A stretch of DNA of 64,000 nt, taken from NCBI GenBank assembly GCA_963556145.1, contig OY744470.1, positions 2,480,001 to 2,544,000 on the forward strand, in the 5' to 3' direction. The notes under the pieces are model-generated. The model saw only the letters and a program-made list of their open reading frames with translations. It had not been told where the DNA came from and searched no databases. A program made the position numbers and the translations under genes. This document shows, piece by piece, positions 1 to 10,535 of the stretch (the stretch's first letter is position 1; each line of letters begins with the position of its first letter). The stretch is from Hygrocybe punicea. Its lineage: Eukaryota; Basidiomycota; Agaricomycetes; Agaricales; Hygrophoraceae.

Positions 1-180
1 CTGGGTTGGGGGCACATACTAAGTTGGGCCATTTGGTGGGCGCACCACCGTGACCAATAATTTAAGGTAGCCATAGCTGGTAGCTGGTCATTAGCCTTAT
101 CTTAGCTGGACCTGGCTAAGCTAAATTTGACTAGGCTAACGGCTACTAGCTGACCGTTAGCCTTAGCTGCTGCAACACTA
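1..180. mobile_element. Right end of a hAT-like non-autonomous element, cut by the window start
   Basis: The stretch is built of short repeats around TAGCTGG and GGCTAA and ends in CAACACTA, which on the other strand reads TAGTGTTG. The same terminus bounds the elements at 7112-8405 and 20302-21604. The left end lies outside the window, so the target duplication (which would be CTCCTCAC at 181-188) cannot be checked. The call rests on the terminus and the repeat-rich composition only. Confidence 0.4.
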
Positions 181-1544
181 CTCCTCACCAGCAAATGTCT
201 CATCTTCCTTGGCCACAACTGTCCTGCAGGCCAAGTCTCCACACCGCATGTGCACTGAACACTGGTTGCAGTGTGATGGCGAGTGTTGGTGTAGATCCGG
301 AAGAGGAATCTACAGAAAGGGATGATCAGCTAATAAGTGATTGTAGGAGTCCTAGGTTTTCTGTAGAGATATCTTGGTTCAATCCTACCCAGATCCGGGA
401 ATTTCAGAACAGAAATGTAGAGAGAAGATGAAGAGGAATATAGATGATTTGAAGAGAGGACTAAAGTGTAGGATGATAACCTGTATTTCTTATGATTTTG
501 TAGTGTAAAAGTACTACTATGAAGAATCCTGTGCTGTAAACTATGGGTGAAGGCTGTATCTGATAGGGGTTGAGTGGAGAGGGGATAGGAGAAGGGTGCT
601 AGGTACTAGGAGAAGGGTGCTATGTGCTAGGAGAAGGGTGCTATGTGCTAGGAGAAGGGTGCTATGCACCAGGAGAAGGGTGCTATGTACCGAGAGATGG
701 AAAATGAAGAAATATGATATGTAAGTATATACAAACTGATTCTGGGTCATTAGGAACGTTGCATGGTCGATAGGAACGATTCCAGAGTTGGAATCCAGAG
801 CGGAATCAGTAGAAAAGACTGGAATTGAGCAGAATTGATGATAATGGAATGGAAATGGTTGGGAATGGAGTGGCATATAGAAGGGATATGGATCCAGAGG
901 GTCCAGAGCCTCTACATCCAGTCAGGACTCAGATAGAGACCATCCCTGGTTGATCTAAATAAAATAACAACAAAGATCCTGGGAAGAAATGAGAGGAAGC
1001 AATGTCAAAAACAGGTGGAATCAGGGGTATAACATGAACAGAATCCAAGCCAGTGGGTATTGAAGCATCAGAAAGTGGTGATCTGGAGCTACCAAAATAG
1101 TATGGGGCGAAATGGCTGGACAAGGAAATAATGGTCATATGTTGATGACAACAAATACAAACATGAAAATTTTCAACATGACTTTGTCATTGACAACAAC
1201 CACAACAAGCCCAACAACCATTAACAAACCCAACAAGCACCAACTCCAACACCAAATGTCAATGGAATATAACAATTTCCTTGGAAAACTTGATGCGGAT
1301 ATGCAGAAGGACTTTGAGAATGCCGGGGCCAAGTTATGTGAAGTCAATGTGGCCAGAAACAACATTATTTGCAACAGATTTGAGGATGAAGCTTGACAGT
1401 GGGTGATGAGGTAACGGCAGGCCATGGGAAGTGATTCCAGTATTGCAGATGTCATGAGCTAATGGAAACTCAACAGCGGGTCCACCAAGGGATATCAACA
1501 GAAATCTGGGACAGTGGGATTGATATCATGGAGCCCTGGGACTC
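181..1544. other. Stretch with no recognisable gene
   Basis: Open frames at 195-431 and 1112-1396 (+) are short. The second is rich in Asn and Thr. They match no family I know and carry no clear splice pattern. The only structure seen is the 21-bp tandem repeat at 588-692. The region is probably old transposon debris, judging by its surroundings. Confidence 0.5.
588..692. repeat. 21-bp tandem repeat, five copies
   Basis: Five consecutive units start with GGAGAAGGGTGCTA and differ only in the last seven bases. The unit is a multiple of three, so the minus strand reads a repetitive seven-residue peptide, but nothing around it supports a gene. Confidence 0.9.
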
Positions 1545-1564
1545 TGTGCACAATGCGTATGATG

Positions 1565-2208
1565 TAGGGCAGGTCAAGGGTATGCAATACCCCCAGGGGT
1601 TAAGAGTACGGGTACCACAGGTTAAGGGTACGAGTCCAGCCTCAGAATACCCGCAGTACCCACGCGGGTATGGGCTGTATTTCTTTTGGGAGAAGAAACA
1701 TCAAAAACTCAATTTTAGGGGTATTTTTCGCTATTTTTGAGGGATATAATGAGAATCATTGCTTGTAAAAATATGTAAAAATGCTCTCAACACTCCCCAC
1801 AGTATTCTGAACATTGTGCTCCTTTACACTAAAGGGATCCGACCAGTATTTCGTCCACAATAACCATAAAAACCACCAAAAACAGGTAAAAATGGGGTAT
1901 TTTGCATGTTTTTGAGGGATATAATGAGAATCATTGCTTGTAAAAATATGTAAAAATGCTCTCAACACTCCCCACAGTATTCTAAACATTGTGTTCCTTT
2001 ACACTAAAGGGATCCGGCCAGTATTCTGTCCACAATAACCATAAAAACCACCAAAAACAGGTAAAAATGGGGTATTTTGCATGTTTCTTCCTGTACCCCT
2101 GCAAAACCTGTGCCATACCCGTACTTTTGGCCTCGGGTACGTACCCGTGATGGGTACGGGTCCGAGTACAGCCCCAGAGCACTGCGGGTGTACCCCTGAC
2201 TGGCCATA
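1565..2208. mobile_element. hAT-type non-autonomous element with 8-bp target duplication
   Basis: The 644-bp element is flanked by GTATGATG at 1557-1564 and 2209-2216. Its ends are imperfect inverted repeats: TAGGGCAGGTCAAGGGTA on the left, and TATGGCCAGTCAGGGGTA on the other strand at the right. Subterminal GGGTAC/GGGTA motifs are present at both ends, which in the hAT superfamily are often transposase-binding repeats. The body contains a 175-bp tandem duplication and no coding capacity. It sits inside the older hAT-like copy at 1545-4365. Confidence 0.8.
1741..2090. repeat. 175-bp tandem duplication inside the element at 1565-2208
   Basis: The block starting GGGATATAATGAGAATCATT at 1741 recurs at 1916 with only a few differences. 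Each copy ends with a poly-A-rich segment and ATTTTGCATG. Confidence 0.9.
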
Positions 2209-2395
2209 GTATGATGTGTCGGGACACAACCACCATCACCACCACCACCATGCCCAAATGAAAGCAGAACACACATGTTCAACACATGTGTTTCACCAGG
2301 ACAGGGCATGGCAGCCCAATCCCACTTCACAATGAGGTGTTCTAGCACCCTAGATGCAGCCAAGGCAGAACACATGTGTTGTATGCATGCATTTC

Positions 2396-2545
2396 ACCAC
2401 CTCACGAAGATGCTGGCCACATCAACTGATGTGTGTGGGTCTCTTGTGAGATCAGATGGAGTAACCATAGGCAGGCCACCCCAATCCCACCTTGCAAAGA
2501 TGCCAACCACATCAATTGACGTGTGCAGCTCTCTCATGAGGTGGA
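2396..2545. repeat. Two copies of a nested palindromic module
   Basis: The cores are CACATCAACTGATGTG at 2418-2433 and CACATCAATTGACGTG at 2508-2523. Each is preceded by an ACCTCRCRAA-like arm and followed by a partly complementary TTGTGAG- or TCATGAGG-like arm. The best-preserved copy of this module is at 21358-21411 (perfect core CACGTCAATTGACGTG), and another is at 13511-13526. Confidence 0.65.
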
Positions 2546-2551
2546 TACCCA

Positions 2552-4197
2552 TGTTACGGATGGCTTCTGCAGTGGGCTCCGGCAACAATCAACTTAACTA
2601 GGAGGGGGTTTCCAGGAGAGAGAACAGCAGTTTCATTGTTGCTTATAACTAAGACAACACTGCTACGAAGGGGGGGGTTCATGGTCTAATGTCATTGTGA
2701 GCCATGGGGGTTACCCAAGACAAGGGGGTCTGCCCCAAGAACCAGTCCAAACGTAAGGAAAAGAAAGAAGAAAAAGTCCGAACTAACAACAAGAACAGTA
2801 TATATAGTGACTGGTCTTGAGGGGAGGTAAATAGAAATACAACCATGAAGCTACAACATGTCCAACTACACCATGTGTTCACCATGAGGCACACATGAGG
2901 CGTCCTCATGTCGATGTTCTCGCGATCCAACTGGAGGCCCAGGTGTCATTGAGGATAGAAGAGGTCCAGATGACTCGGATAATTTGTCATCAGATCATGT
3001 GACATGCAGAATGGCCAATTCAGGGTCTATACTTGCTGTAACAGGCAAGTGCGCAGTCCAGCAAGTGCAATGCATGGTCCGGTTGAAGAGGGGTATCGTC
3101 CAGTGTGGGATTGGTGAAGGGAGTGTCTTGGGTAGTGTGGATATAGCGGCAAGGTTGGTATGAAAGAAAACAAAGGAATGTATGGAGGAAAAACCAACTA
3201 AGACAGTGGGCTAGTCAAGGTCAGACATGTGAACAGCATAAGCTGTACCAGATGATGATGTCTGTGTCAATGACGTATCAAGGGGCGGTGTCTTGTCCTG
3301 TGTGTGGAACAATGCGGTCCACCTGATGTCGGTATTCATCCAAGAAAGGGTATTATTGTAAACGAGTGTGGGAGGTATCAAGATTATAGATGAAAAAGGA
3401 TCAATGAATGTGGGTCCAGGTTTCAAGTCATGGCATGAGTGACAAGCTGTGGGAATAAGACGTCAGGTGCTGCATTGAAGCGATGTCATGTGAACAATAC
3501 ACAATAGGGGTCGATTCACTGTATTGGGAAGTCGTATGGTCTGTGGTCTAAGTCTGAAGGTATGTGCTTCGGCGATGGTCGGATTGGAGGGAACAGTGAA
3601 ATGTCATGTGATCGAGAATTGTTCAGAGTGCACAAGCAGGTGAGGAATGTCGTCGGATCATCAGGGAGGATAATGGTAGGCACGGAATACAAAAGTGGAA
3701 ACTATATATCCGAGAACGGCAATTGTCAATTACGTGGTGAGATATTGTCGAGGTGGAAGTTGGAAGTATCGATGGCAGAAGGGTTTCAATGCCAATGCCA
3801 AAGATAGATCATAACAAGGTAAAAACTGATAAGGAAAGTGATGGCAATGCTGCCAATGATGATTATGGTAATTAGCTGTGTTGGGAGTACAGTCATTGTG
3901 ATCGGTTTGTTGTGGGATGAAGTCAACAATATGTCAGGGCAAGGGAAAAGACAATAGCGATGATGTCTGTTGGCAAGGAGACTATTCGGGTACAGCAAGG
4001 TCATGTGGGATATGTCCATAGTCGGTCTGGATTGTTCTAGGAGAAGGGAAGAAAAGGGAACAAGAACAAGAATAAACAATGATGTCCAAAAGAAGGCAAA
4101 AGGGAAAAGGGAACAAAAAAGGAAGGTGTGGCAAAGCGGAATCGTCATGATAGATACCGGAGTTGGAATCAGAGTTGCAGAGTTGCAAAATGTAACA
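2552..4197 (-). mobile_element. Solo LTR (about 1.65 kb) with 5-bp target duplication
   Basis: The element begins TGTTACGG and ends AATGTAACA, the TG...CA inverted ends of an LTR. It is flanked by the direct repeat ACCCA at 2547-2551 and 4198-4202, the 5-bp duplication expected for retrotransposon integration. No internal gag or pol is present, so this is a solo LTR. Orientation is taken from a TATA-like ACTATATATACTG on the minus strand near its 3' end and from the inverted copy at 4545-6163. Its minus strand holds a short ORF with a transmembrane-like segment (within 3786-4148) that is conserved in the other copy. Confidence 0.75.
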
Positions 4198-4544
4198 ACC
4201 CAACAGTTTTGGTTTAGACAAAGTTTGGACTGAAATAAACCAACATAAATGGTTTACGTTGGTTTTGGTTTTGGTTCCAGAATTTTTGGCAGCAACCGAA
4301 CAGTTTGGTATTGGTTTGGGGCAAAGAGACCCAAAACCAAACTGAACTGAACTTCCCCAACACTAGTGAGCAGGAATGGAGACATGGGACCAAAGGGGAA
4401 GATTTCAGGGGTAAGCAATATCTTGTAAGCTCTTATAACCATTGCGCCTAACTAATCCGTAGTACATGCAGTCGTTCCAGATCCAGTAGTGTGACACCAG
4501 CATGACTGCTGATGTGGTTTGTTGCAGAATTGAGGGGTACACAT

Positions 4545-6163
4545 TGTTACATTTTGCAACTCTGCAACTCTGATTCCAACTCCGGTATCTACCATGACGA
4601 TTCCGCTTTGCCACACCTTCCTTTTTTGTTCCCTTTTCCCTTTTGCCTTCTTTTGGACATCATTGTTTATTCTTGTTCTTGTTTCCTTTTTATCCTTTCT
4701 TCTAGAACAATCCAGACCGACCATGGACACGTCTCCACGTGACCTTGCTGTACCTGAATAGTCTCCTTGCCGATGGACATCATTGCCATTGTCTTTTCCC
4801 CTGTATTGACATATTTTTTACTTCATCCCACGACAAACCAATACACAATGGCTGTACTCCCAACACAGCTAATTACCGTAATCATCATTGGCAGCATTGG
4901 CATCACTTTCCTTATCGGTTTCTACCTCATTATGATCTATCTTTGGCATCAACACCAAAACCCTTCTGCCATGGATACATCTGACTTCCACCTCAACAAT
5001 ATCTCACCATGTAATTGACAATTGCCATTCCCAGATATATGGTCTCCACTTTCATATTCCGTGCCTACCATTATCCTCCCTTATCATCCAATGATATTCC
5101 TCACCTGCATGCATACTCTGAACAATCCTCGATCACAAGACATTTCACTGTTCCTTCCAATCTGATCATCACCGAAGCACATTCTTTTGAACTTTGACCA
5201 GACCATACAACTTCCAAATACAGTGAACCAACCCCTATTGTGTATTGTTCACACATCATCACTTCAATGCAGTACCCAACGACTTGTTCCCACAGCCTGT
5301 CACCTGTACCATGACTCAAAACCTGGACCCACATTCATTTATCCCTTTCCATCTGTAACCTTGATACCGCCCACACTCATTTACAACAATACCCTTTCTT
5401 GGAAGAATACCAATGTCAAGTGGACATCATTATTCCACACCAGGACAAGACATCATTCCTCCATATGTCATTGACACAGATGTTGTCATCCAGTACAGCT
5501 TATGCTGTTCACATGTCTAACCTTGACTATCACACCACCCTAGTTGGTTTTCCCCTAACACATTCCTTTGTTTTCTTTCACACCAACCTTGTCACTATAT
5601 CCACACTACCTCAAGACACTCTCTTCACCAATCCCACACTGGATGATACCTCTCTTCAACCCGACCGTGCCATGCACTTGCCAGACTGCACACTTACCCA
5701 TTACAGCAGGTGTAGACCCCGAATAGGCAATTCTGCATATCACATGATCTGATGACAAATCATCCGAGTCATCCGGACCTCCAGTTGGATAGCGAGAACA
5801 TCAACATGAGGACGCCTCATGTCCACCTCATGGTGAACACATGGTGTAGTTGGACTTGCTATAGCTTCATGATTGGACTTCCATTTACCTCCCCTCAAGA
5901 CCAGTCACTATATCTACTGTTCTTGTGGTTGGTTCAGACTTTTTCTTCTTTTCCTTTCCTTATGTTTAGTCTGGTTCTTGGGGCAGACCCTCTTGTCTTG
6001 GGTAACCCCCATGGCTTGCAATGACATTAGACCTTGACCCCCCTCTCTTAGCAGTGTTGTCTTAGTTGTAAGCAACAATGAAAACTGCTGTTCTCTCCTC
6101 TGGAAACCACCTCCCAGTTAAGTTGATTGTTGCTGAAGCCTGCTGCAGAAGCGATCCATAACA
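4545..6163 (+). mobile_element. Second copy of the 1.6 kb LTR, in opposite orientation
   Basis: It starts TGTTACATT and ends GATCCATAACA, again TG...CA. The flanking five bases (CACAT before, GAAAA after) do not match, so it is not a simple solo LTR. It may be the 3' LTR of a truncated element: the bases just before it, GAATTGAGGGGTACACAT, contain a short purine run that could be a polypurine tract. A TATA-like ACTATATCTACTG lies near 5905. The plus strand carries a short ORF (4767-5018) whose central hydrophobic part matches that of the other LTR. Confidence 0.6.
4767..5018 (+). other. LTR-embedded small ORF with one predicted membrane helix
   Basis: The 83-residue frame contains LPTQLITVIIIGSIGITF followed by a second hydrophobic run ending in IMIYLW, then a polar tail. 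The opposite LTR encodes the same segment with conservative changes only (I/V, A/G, S/G). The upstream part differs by a one-base shift between the copies, so only the hydrophobic segment is comparable. I recognise no family. It may be non-functional. Confidence 0.3.
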
Positions 6164-6186
6164 GAAAATCAACTTGAGCACCCCTT

Positions 6187-6503
6187 TGTTGAACTGGGCA
6201 AACAATAAACATTCCGAGTCGACAATAAGATTAGATTACAATTAGATAAGATTCTAGACCCTCCTTCCTTTTTGGATCACTTATTCTTTGTATCGCCATT
6301 TTTCTTTGTCTACAGTAGTATATTTACCCCTTCGCAGCGTAGAAAGACCTCAGTTGCTCTTCATATAAGCACTGAGGTCTGTACTTCTTTTTCCCTCATT
6401 TGTATCTTAGACTAACATACTTATAGACAGAAGTCTATAGGTGATGAATACAATTTAGTTGCTCTTTGTATAAGCACTGAGACAGAAGTCTATAGCTTCT
6501 ACA
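6187..6503 (+). repeat. 5' LTR of the Copia element
   Basis: It runs TGTTGAACTG...CTTCTACA. It is 55 bp longer than the 3' LTR because of an extra segment near 6440-6494. That segment re-copies the neighbouring motifs TTGCTCTTTGTATAAGCACTG and GACAGAAGTCTATAG. Confidence 0.93.
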
Positions 6504-6518
6504 GGTTATAAGCCCTCC
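6504..6518 (+). other. Candidate primer-binding site
   Basis: GGTTATAAGCCCTCC directly follows the 5' LTR. Fungal Copia elements often have a site resembling the initiator-Met tRNA 3' end here (GGTATCAGAGC-like). The match is partial, so this call rests mainly on position. Confidence 0.4.
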
Positions 6519-6556
6519 ATTTTCGCTGCGTGTCTGCCCTCTACTTGTCCGACCAA

Positions 6557-7111
6557 ATGTCCACCACCCTTCAAGCTATCTCCGACTCCCTCCCATTGGA
6601 TGTCCCGAAACTCGCCTCCAGCGGGCTCAACTGGGCCATTTTCGAGCTATGGTTCATGGCCACTGTTATGGTGAAAGGGTGTTGGGGGCATTTCGATGGA
6701 GGCACCCCCCAACCCTCGGTTCCACCTCCTTTGGACAATGGGTCACCAGCCCCAAATCCTGATGGGGACAAGTGGGTAAAGGATGAAGCGACTACTCGAA
6801 CCTTCTCCTGCAGAAAATACCGGATTCAGTGGCCATGAAGATCCGTCACCACCAAACCGTTGCCCTCGCTTGGACGTCCATCATCGAGGAGTACACTCAT
6901 CGGAGTGTCTTTGCCCAGACCGAGTTGAGGGCCGCCTTCCTTGACTTGAGGTGTCCTGAAAAAGGCGACGTGCGCAAGTTTTTGGATGAGTTGCGCACGA
7001 AGAGAGAGGACCTAGCTTCGTTGGATGTCGACATCAATGACAAGGATTACCGGTCGACCATTATTTCGTCTCTCCCTCTCCATCTTGCAAATTTCGCCTT
7101 GATGCAGCTCA
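6557..7111 (+). pseudogene. Copia gag remnant, frameshifted and truncated
   Basis: The frame starting at 6557 reads a gag N-terminus (MSTTLQAISDSLPLDVPKL...). It loses frame around 6780-6830 and continues in another frame as a typical gag segment with IRHHQTVALAWTSI, FAQTELRAAFLDLRC and KDYRSTIISSLP. It stops abruptly at the edge of the inserted element at 7112. The C-terminal part of gag, the zinc knuckle and the protease are absent. Confidence 0.85.
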
Positions 7112-8405
7112 TAGTGTTGCCGAAGTTCAGTTCGGTCCGGTTCCGACCCTTTTTGGCGGAACCGCGAACTGAACTTCGGGTCCGGTTTGGCGCATGGCCA
7201 AACCCGGACCCAGACGGCGTCGAACCGTCTCTTCGCGTTCGGTCTGGGTTCAGATGCGGTCTGAAACCCAGACTGAGGTGGGCTCACCCCGTCCGTTCTC
7301 CTCGCGAATGGCAGGCACGTATCAATAGATACGGCGCTGCACTTCGCCAGGTAGATGGGTGCGGGGGAGCCCTCCGGTGTCCCCAAGGGATGTGGAGGGA
7401 TGGGGTCTTGTCCCGTGGTCCCTGCATGGCATTGCCGGCACTGCTGCTGCCAACCGTTGTCCTCGTCGGGGCGGTGGTATGGTTGTGGTGGTGTTGCTGC
7501 CACGGCTGCTGCTGCTGCTGCTGCTGCTGTCGCCGTTGCTGCTGCCGCTGCTGCTGTTGTCGCCGTTGCTGCTGCCACTGTTGCTGCTGCTGCTGCTGCT
7601 GCTGGCCGTCACCATCGTCGTTGCCATGCCGCCGCTGGTGGTGGTGGTGTTGCGGCTGTCCCGTGTCCGTTGGCATTGGATGGCTTGGTGCAGCAGCAGC
7701 AGCTGCTGCTGCTGCCGGCACTGCTGCTGTTGTCCTCTTCGGGTGGTGGTATGGTCGCGGTGGTGTTGCTGCCACGGCTGCTGCTGCCGGTGTTGCTGCT
7801 GTTGCCGGCGTTGCTGCTGTTGCCGGCGTTGCTGCTGCTGTTGCAGGTGCTTCTGCTGCTGCCGGCGCTGCTGATGGCCGTTGCCGTCGTCGTTGATGCC
7901 GTTGCCGTTGCCACCGCTGGTGGTGGTCGTGGTGGTGGTGGTGGTGGTGTTGCGGCCGTCCCGCGTCCGCGTTGGTGCTGGGATCCATGTTGTGCCGGGT
8001 CGTGTGCATCGCGGTCAAGTTTCCTGTGGCAGATAATATTAGTAAAGTTAAGAAGTTTTATGAGACTTACCTGTGTTCATGAACGCGACAATGTGTTGCG
8101 TTCATTGGCCTTGCGTTGTTGCGGTGTTGGTGAAGAAAACCTACGTGTAATGGTCACATGATACTGTTTACCATGAAAAAGTAAGTAAAAGAAATACGAA
8201 AAACAAATAAAATAAATACCTTAGAAATATCCGCGTTCGCGGTTTGGACGCGGTTTGGAGCCGTTCAGGAAATCCGGCAGGCCTCGAAACCTGGAACTGA
8301 ACCCGCGGTCCGGTTCAGCTTGGCTGAACTTAGACTGAACCTAGGGTTCGGTTCGGGGTTTGAACCGGGTTCGGCCAGGTTCGGAACCGAACTACAGCAA
8401 CACTA
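7112..8405. mobile_element. hAT-like non-autonomous element rich in GCT/GTT triplet repeats, inside the Copia element
   Basis: The left end TAGTGTTGCCGAAGTTCAGT and the right end (other strand: TAGTGTTGCTGTAGTTCGGT) are inverted repeats of the type also bounding 20302-21604. Subterminal GTTCGG and CCGGTT motifs follow. The middle (about 7440-7960) is a long array of imperfect GCT, GTT and GGT triplets that gives poly-Ala, poly-Leu, poly-Cys or poly-Gln reading frames on both strands; these frames are not genes. The flanking eight bases (GCAGCTCA and ATGACAAC) do not match, unlike the other elements here. The host Copia sequence between the two flanks is missing, so the insertion was followed by a deletion or by recombination. 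Confidence 0.7.
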
Positions 8406-10528
8406 ATGACAACAGCAAAGGCTTGCGCATCTACTGGCCGGACTCGAAGACCATTTCCGTTGAGCACAACATGCACACTCGGAATTATGGCGAGCCGATG
8501 GAACGTCTTGAAGGGGAGGATTGGACCTTCGAGCAGGAAATTACGCAACCAACCCAAGTCGACGAGCACTTACAAGTCCCACCCGAAACAATAGTTCAAG
8601 ACGCTCCCGCCACATCCGATGATCCAGTGCCAGCCACTAATCCCCAAGCAGACGCCCAAACCAAACACCTTACCCTCCCAAGACAGCGGAGCAATGAAGT
8701 CAGTCCTGAGAATATCCTACCCGAAGGTTTTAAACACGTCAGGAAACCGGGCACACTCATATCAGACCTAATAACCGGAAAAGGGCGCACCTCTAACAAA
8801 CCGGCTGATCCACTCATAACCACTGGCATCCAACTCCCGTCAGCCAACCCTGAACCACCCAAAAATGACACTGACACCGATGATGAATGGCAACTCGCGG
8901 CAATGGATAAAAACTGGGAAGAATATCTGTTAGCGCTCGAAACAGCAGACACTGAAGCTGTCGAACCATGAACCTTGAGTGAAGCAAAGCGTAGACCGGA
9001 TTGGTTACTCTGGGAGAAGGGAATACACGAAGAACTTGAGACCCTACAACAAGCAAAAACCTGGAGCCTGGTTGATAAACCTGAAGGGGCAAATGTTATT
9101 GGATCAAAATGGGTCTTCCGTGCCAAAAAGGACGCTGCTGGCACAACCGTTAGACACAAGGCGCGTTTAGTAGCTCAAGGATTCTCACAGGTCCCTGGCA
9201 TCGACTACTTCGACACCTTCGCACCCGTCGCTAAACTCACTTCCATCCATACCATCCTTGCAATGGGCGCCCGACTCGATCTTGAGATGCATCAAATTGA
9301 CATCAAGGGCGCTTACTTAAATGGAGAACTCACCAATAACGAAGTTGTATATATGAAGCAACCGCCTGGCCACCATGCCCCGAATTCCACAATGAAGGTC
9401 TGCCACCTAAACAAAACCCTGTATGGATTAAAACAGAGCGGCCGTCGCTGGTACCAAAAACTCGTCGTTATCCTCATCGACAGCTTAGGTTTTAAATGAT
9501 GCGAAGTCGATCAGGCAGTTTTCATACTCAAAGTCAACGATGAACTTACAATAATTGCCATCCATGTCGACGATTGCACGATTGCCACTACGTCTATTCA
9601 GCTTATTGACAAAACCAAGGCCGGTATTCGTAAGTTTGTCGAAATCAGCGATCTAGGAGAATTGCACTGGCTTCTTTGGATCGAAATTTGTTGGAATCAA
9701 GAGACGCGGACTGTCCACATATTGCAACAATCGTATATAGATTCCATTATACACCGTTTCAACCTCGAAGATTGTAAACCCGTCTCCACGCCAATGGAGA
9801 CACACATGAAACTCAACTCGTCACAGTTGCCGGCCACTGCCCAGGAATTTGCAACAATGCGGGACGTACCATACTTAGAAGCTGTATGATCTCTCATGTG
9901 GGCTTGCCTTGGGACCCGACCAGACATCGTGTTTGCCATGACAATGCTATCAAGATTCTCAAAAAATCCAGGGCCTACTCACTGGGATGCGGTCAAGCGG
10001 GTTTTTCGATACCTTGCAGGGACGAAGGACCTTTGGCTATCGTATGGTGGGACAAGAAGGGAACTTCTTGGATATGCCAATGCAGATGGCAGCATGGCTG
10101 AAGATAGACACGCGATAAATGGTTACGCCTTCATTTTGGATGGGGGAGCCATTTCCTGGAGCTGCAAAAGACAAGAAATCATTTCGTTATCGACGACAGA
10201 GAGCGAATACATAGCTGCTACAAATGCGGTGAAAGAAGCCATTTGGCTTCATTCCTTGTTATCCCAACTCTTCAAACCTATGACCATTCAAACCACACTC
10301 TTCTCCGATAATCAATCCGTGATCGCCTTGTCCAAGGAGCACCAATACCACACACGAACTAAGCACATCGATGTGCAATTCCATTTCATTTGATGGGTCA
10401 TTGAGAACGGTGTGCTCCAGTTGATTTACTGCCCGACGGACGATATGGTAGCAGATACGTTAACCAAAGCCCTCCCATCCACCAAAGTGAAGCATTTCGC
10501 CTCCGAACTCAGACTGTGTACAGTTTGA
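8406..10528 (+). pseudogene. Copia pol remnant: integrase tail, reverse transcriptase, RNase H
   Basis: One continuous frame, broken by TGA at 8969, 9497, 9887 and 10391, covers the region. It begins with the post-integrase segment (KGLRIYWPDSKT). The RVT_2 domain runs from about 8975 (SKWVFRAKKD, ARLVAQGFSQVPGIDY, IDIKGAYLNG, LYGLKQSGRRWYQK) and carries the catalytic HVDDC near 9567. The RNase H part includes YANADGSMAEDRHAINGYAF, TESEYIAA and TKHIDVQFHFI and ends at the TGA at 10526. At three of the four internal stops the family normally has arginine (CGA), pointing to C-to-T change. Integrase DDE residues and protease are missing. Confidence 0.92.
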
Positions 10529-10535
10529 AGGGGAG
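10527..10535 (+). other. Polypurine tract of the Copia element
   Basis: GAAGGGGAG lies immediately before the TG of the 3' LTR, the usual place and composition for the plus-strand primer. Confidence 0.85.

Larger units (their letters stand above)
1545..4365 (+). mobile_element. Decayed hAT-like element (same family as 20302-21604), interrupted by two later insertions
   Basis: Once the nested element at 1565-2208 and the solo LTR at 2552-4197 are set aside, the remaining pieces line up with the right half of the element at 20302-21604. The order is a GTGCACAATGCGTATGATG / TGTCGGGACAC motif, a CCA-rich stretch, two palindromic modules, a GTTTGG-rich tail, and a CTTCCCCAACACTA end at 4365. Differences from the GC-rich copy are mostly C to T, for example ACGCGT becoming ATGCGT or ATGTGT. 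No left terminus was found, so the copy is truncated or eroded on that side. Confidence 0.55.
2552..6163. repeat. Large inverted repeat: arms 2552-4197 and 4545-6163
   Basis: The two arms (1646 and 1619 bp) are reverse complements with scattered substitutions and small indels. They meet at ATGTAACA (4190-4197) and TGTTACAT (4545-4552). The 347-bp spacer holds the tail of a hAT-like element up to 4365 and then 179 bp of unknown origin. Confidence 0.9.

Noticed and set aside
588..692. CRISPR-like array
   Set aside because: Units are directly adjacent with no spacers; it is a simple tandem repeat in a eukaryotic genome.
1112..1396. Thr/Asn-rich ORF as a retrotransposon gag fragment
   Set aside because: No gag motif, and no neighbouring pol or LTR in the right place.
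4545..6163. Right inverted arm as a solo LTR
   Set aside because: Flanking five-base words CACAT and GAAAA differ; it was kept only as an LTR copy of uncertain status.
6829..8161. Long ORFs with poly-Ala, poly-Leu, poly-Cys or poly-Gln on both strands
   Set aside because: They arise from the triplet array in the inserted element; all frames are open there and none has a domain or promoter.
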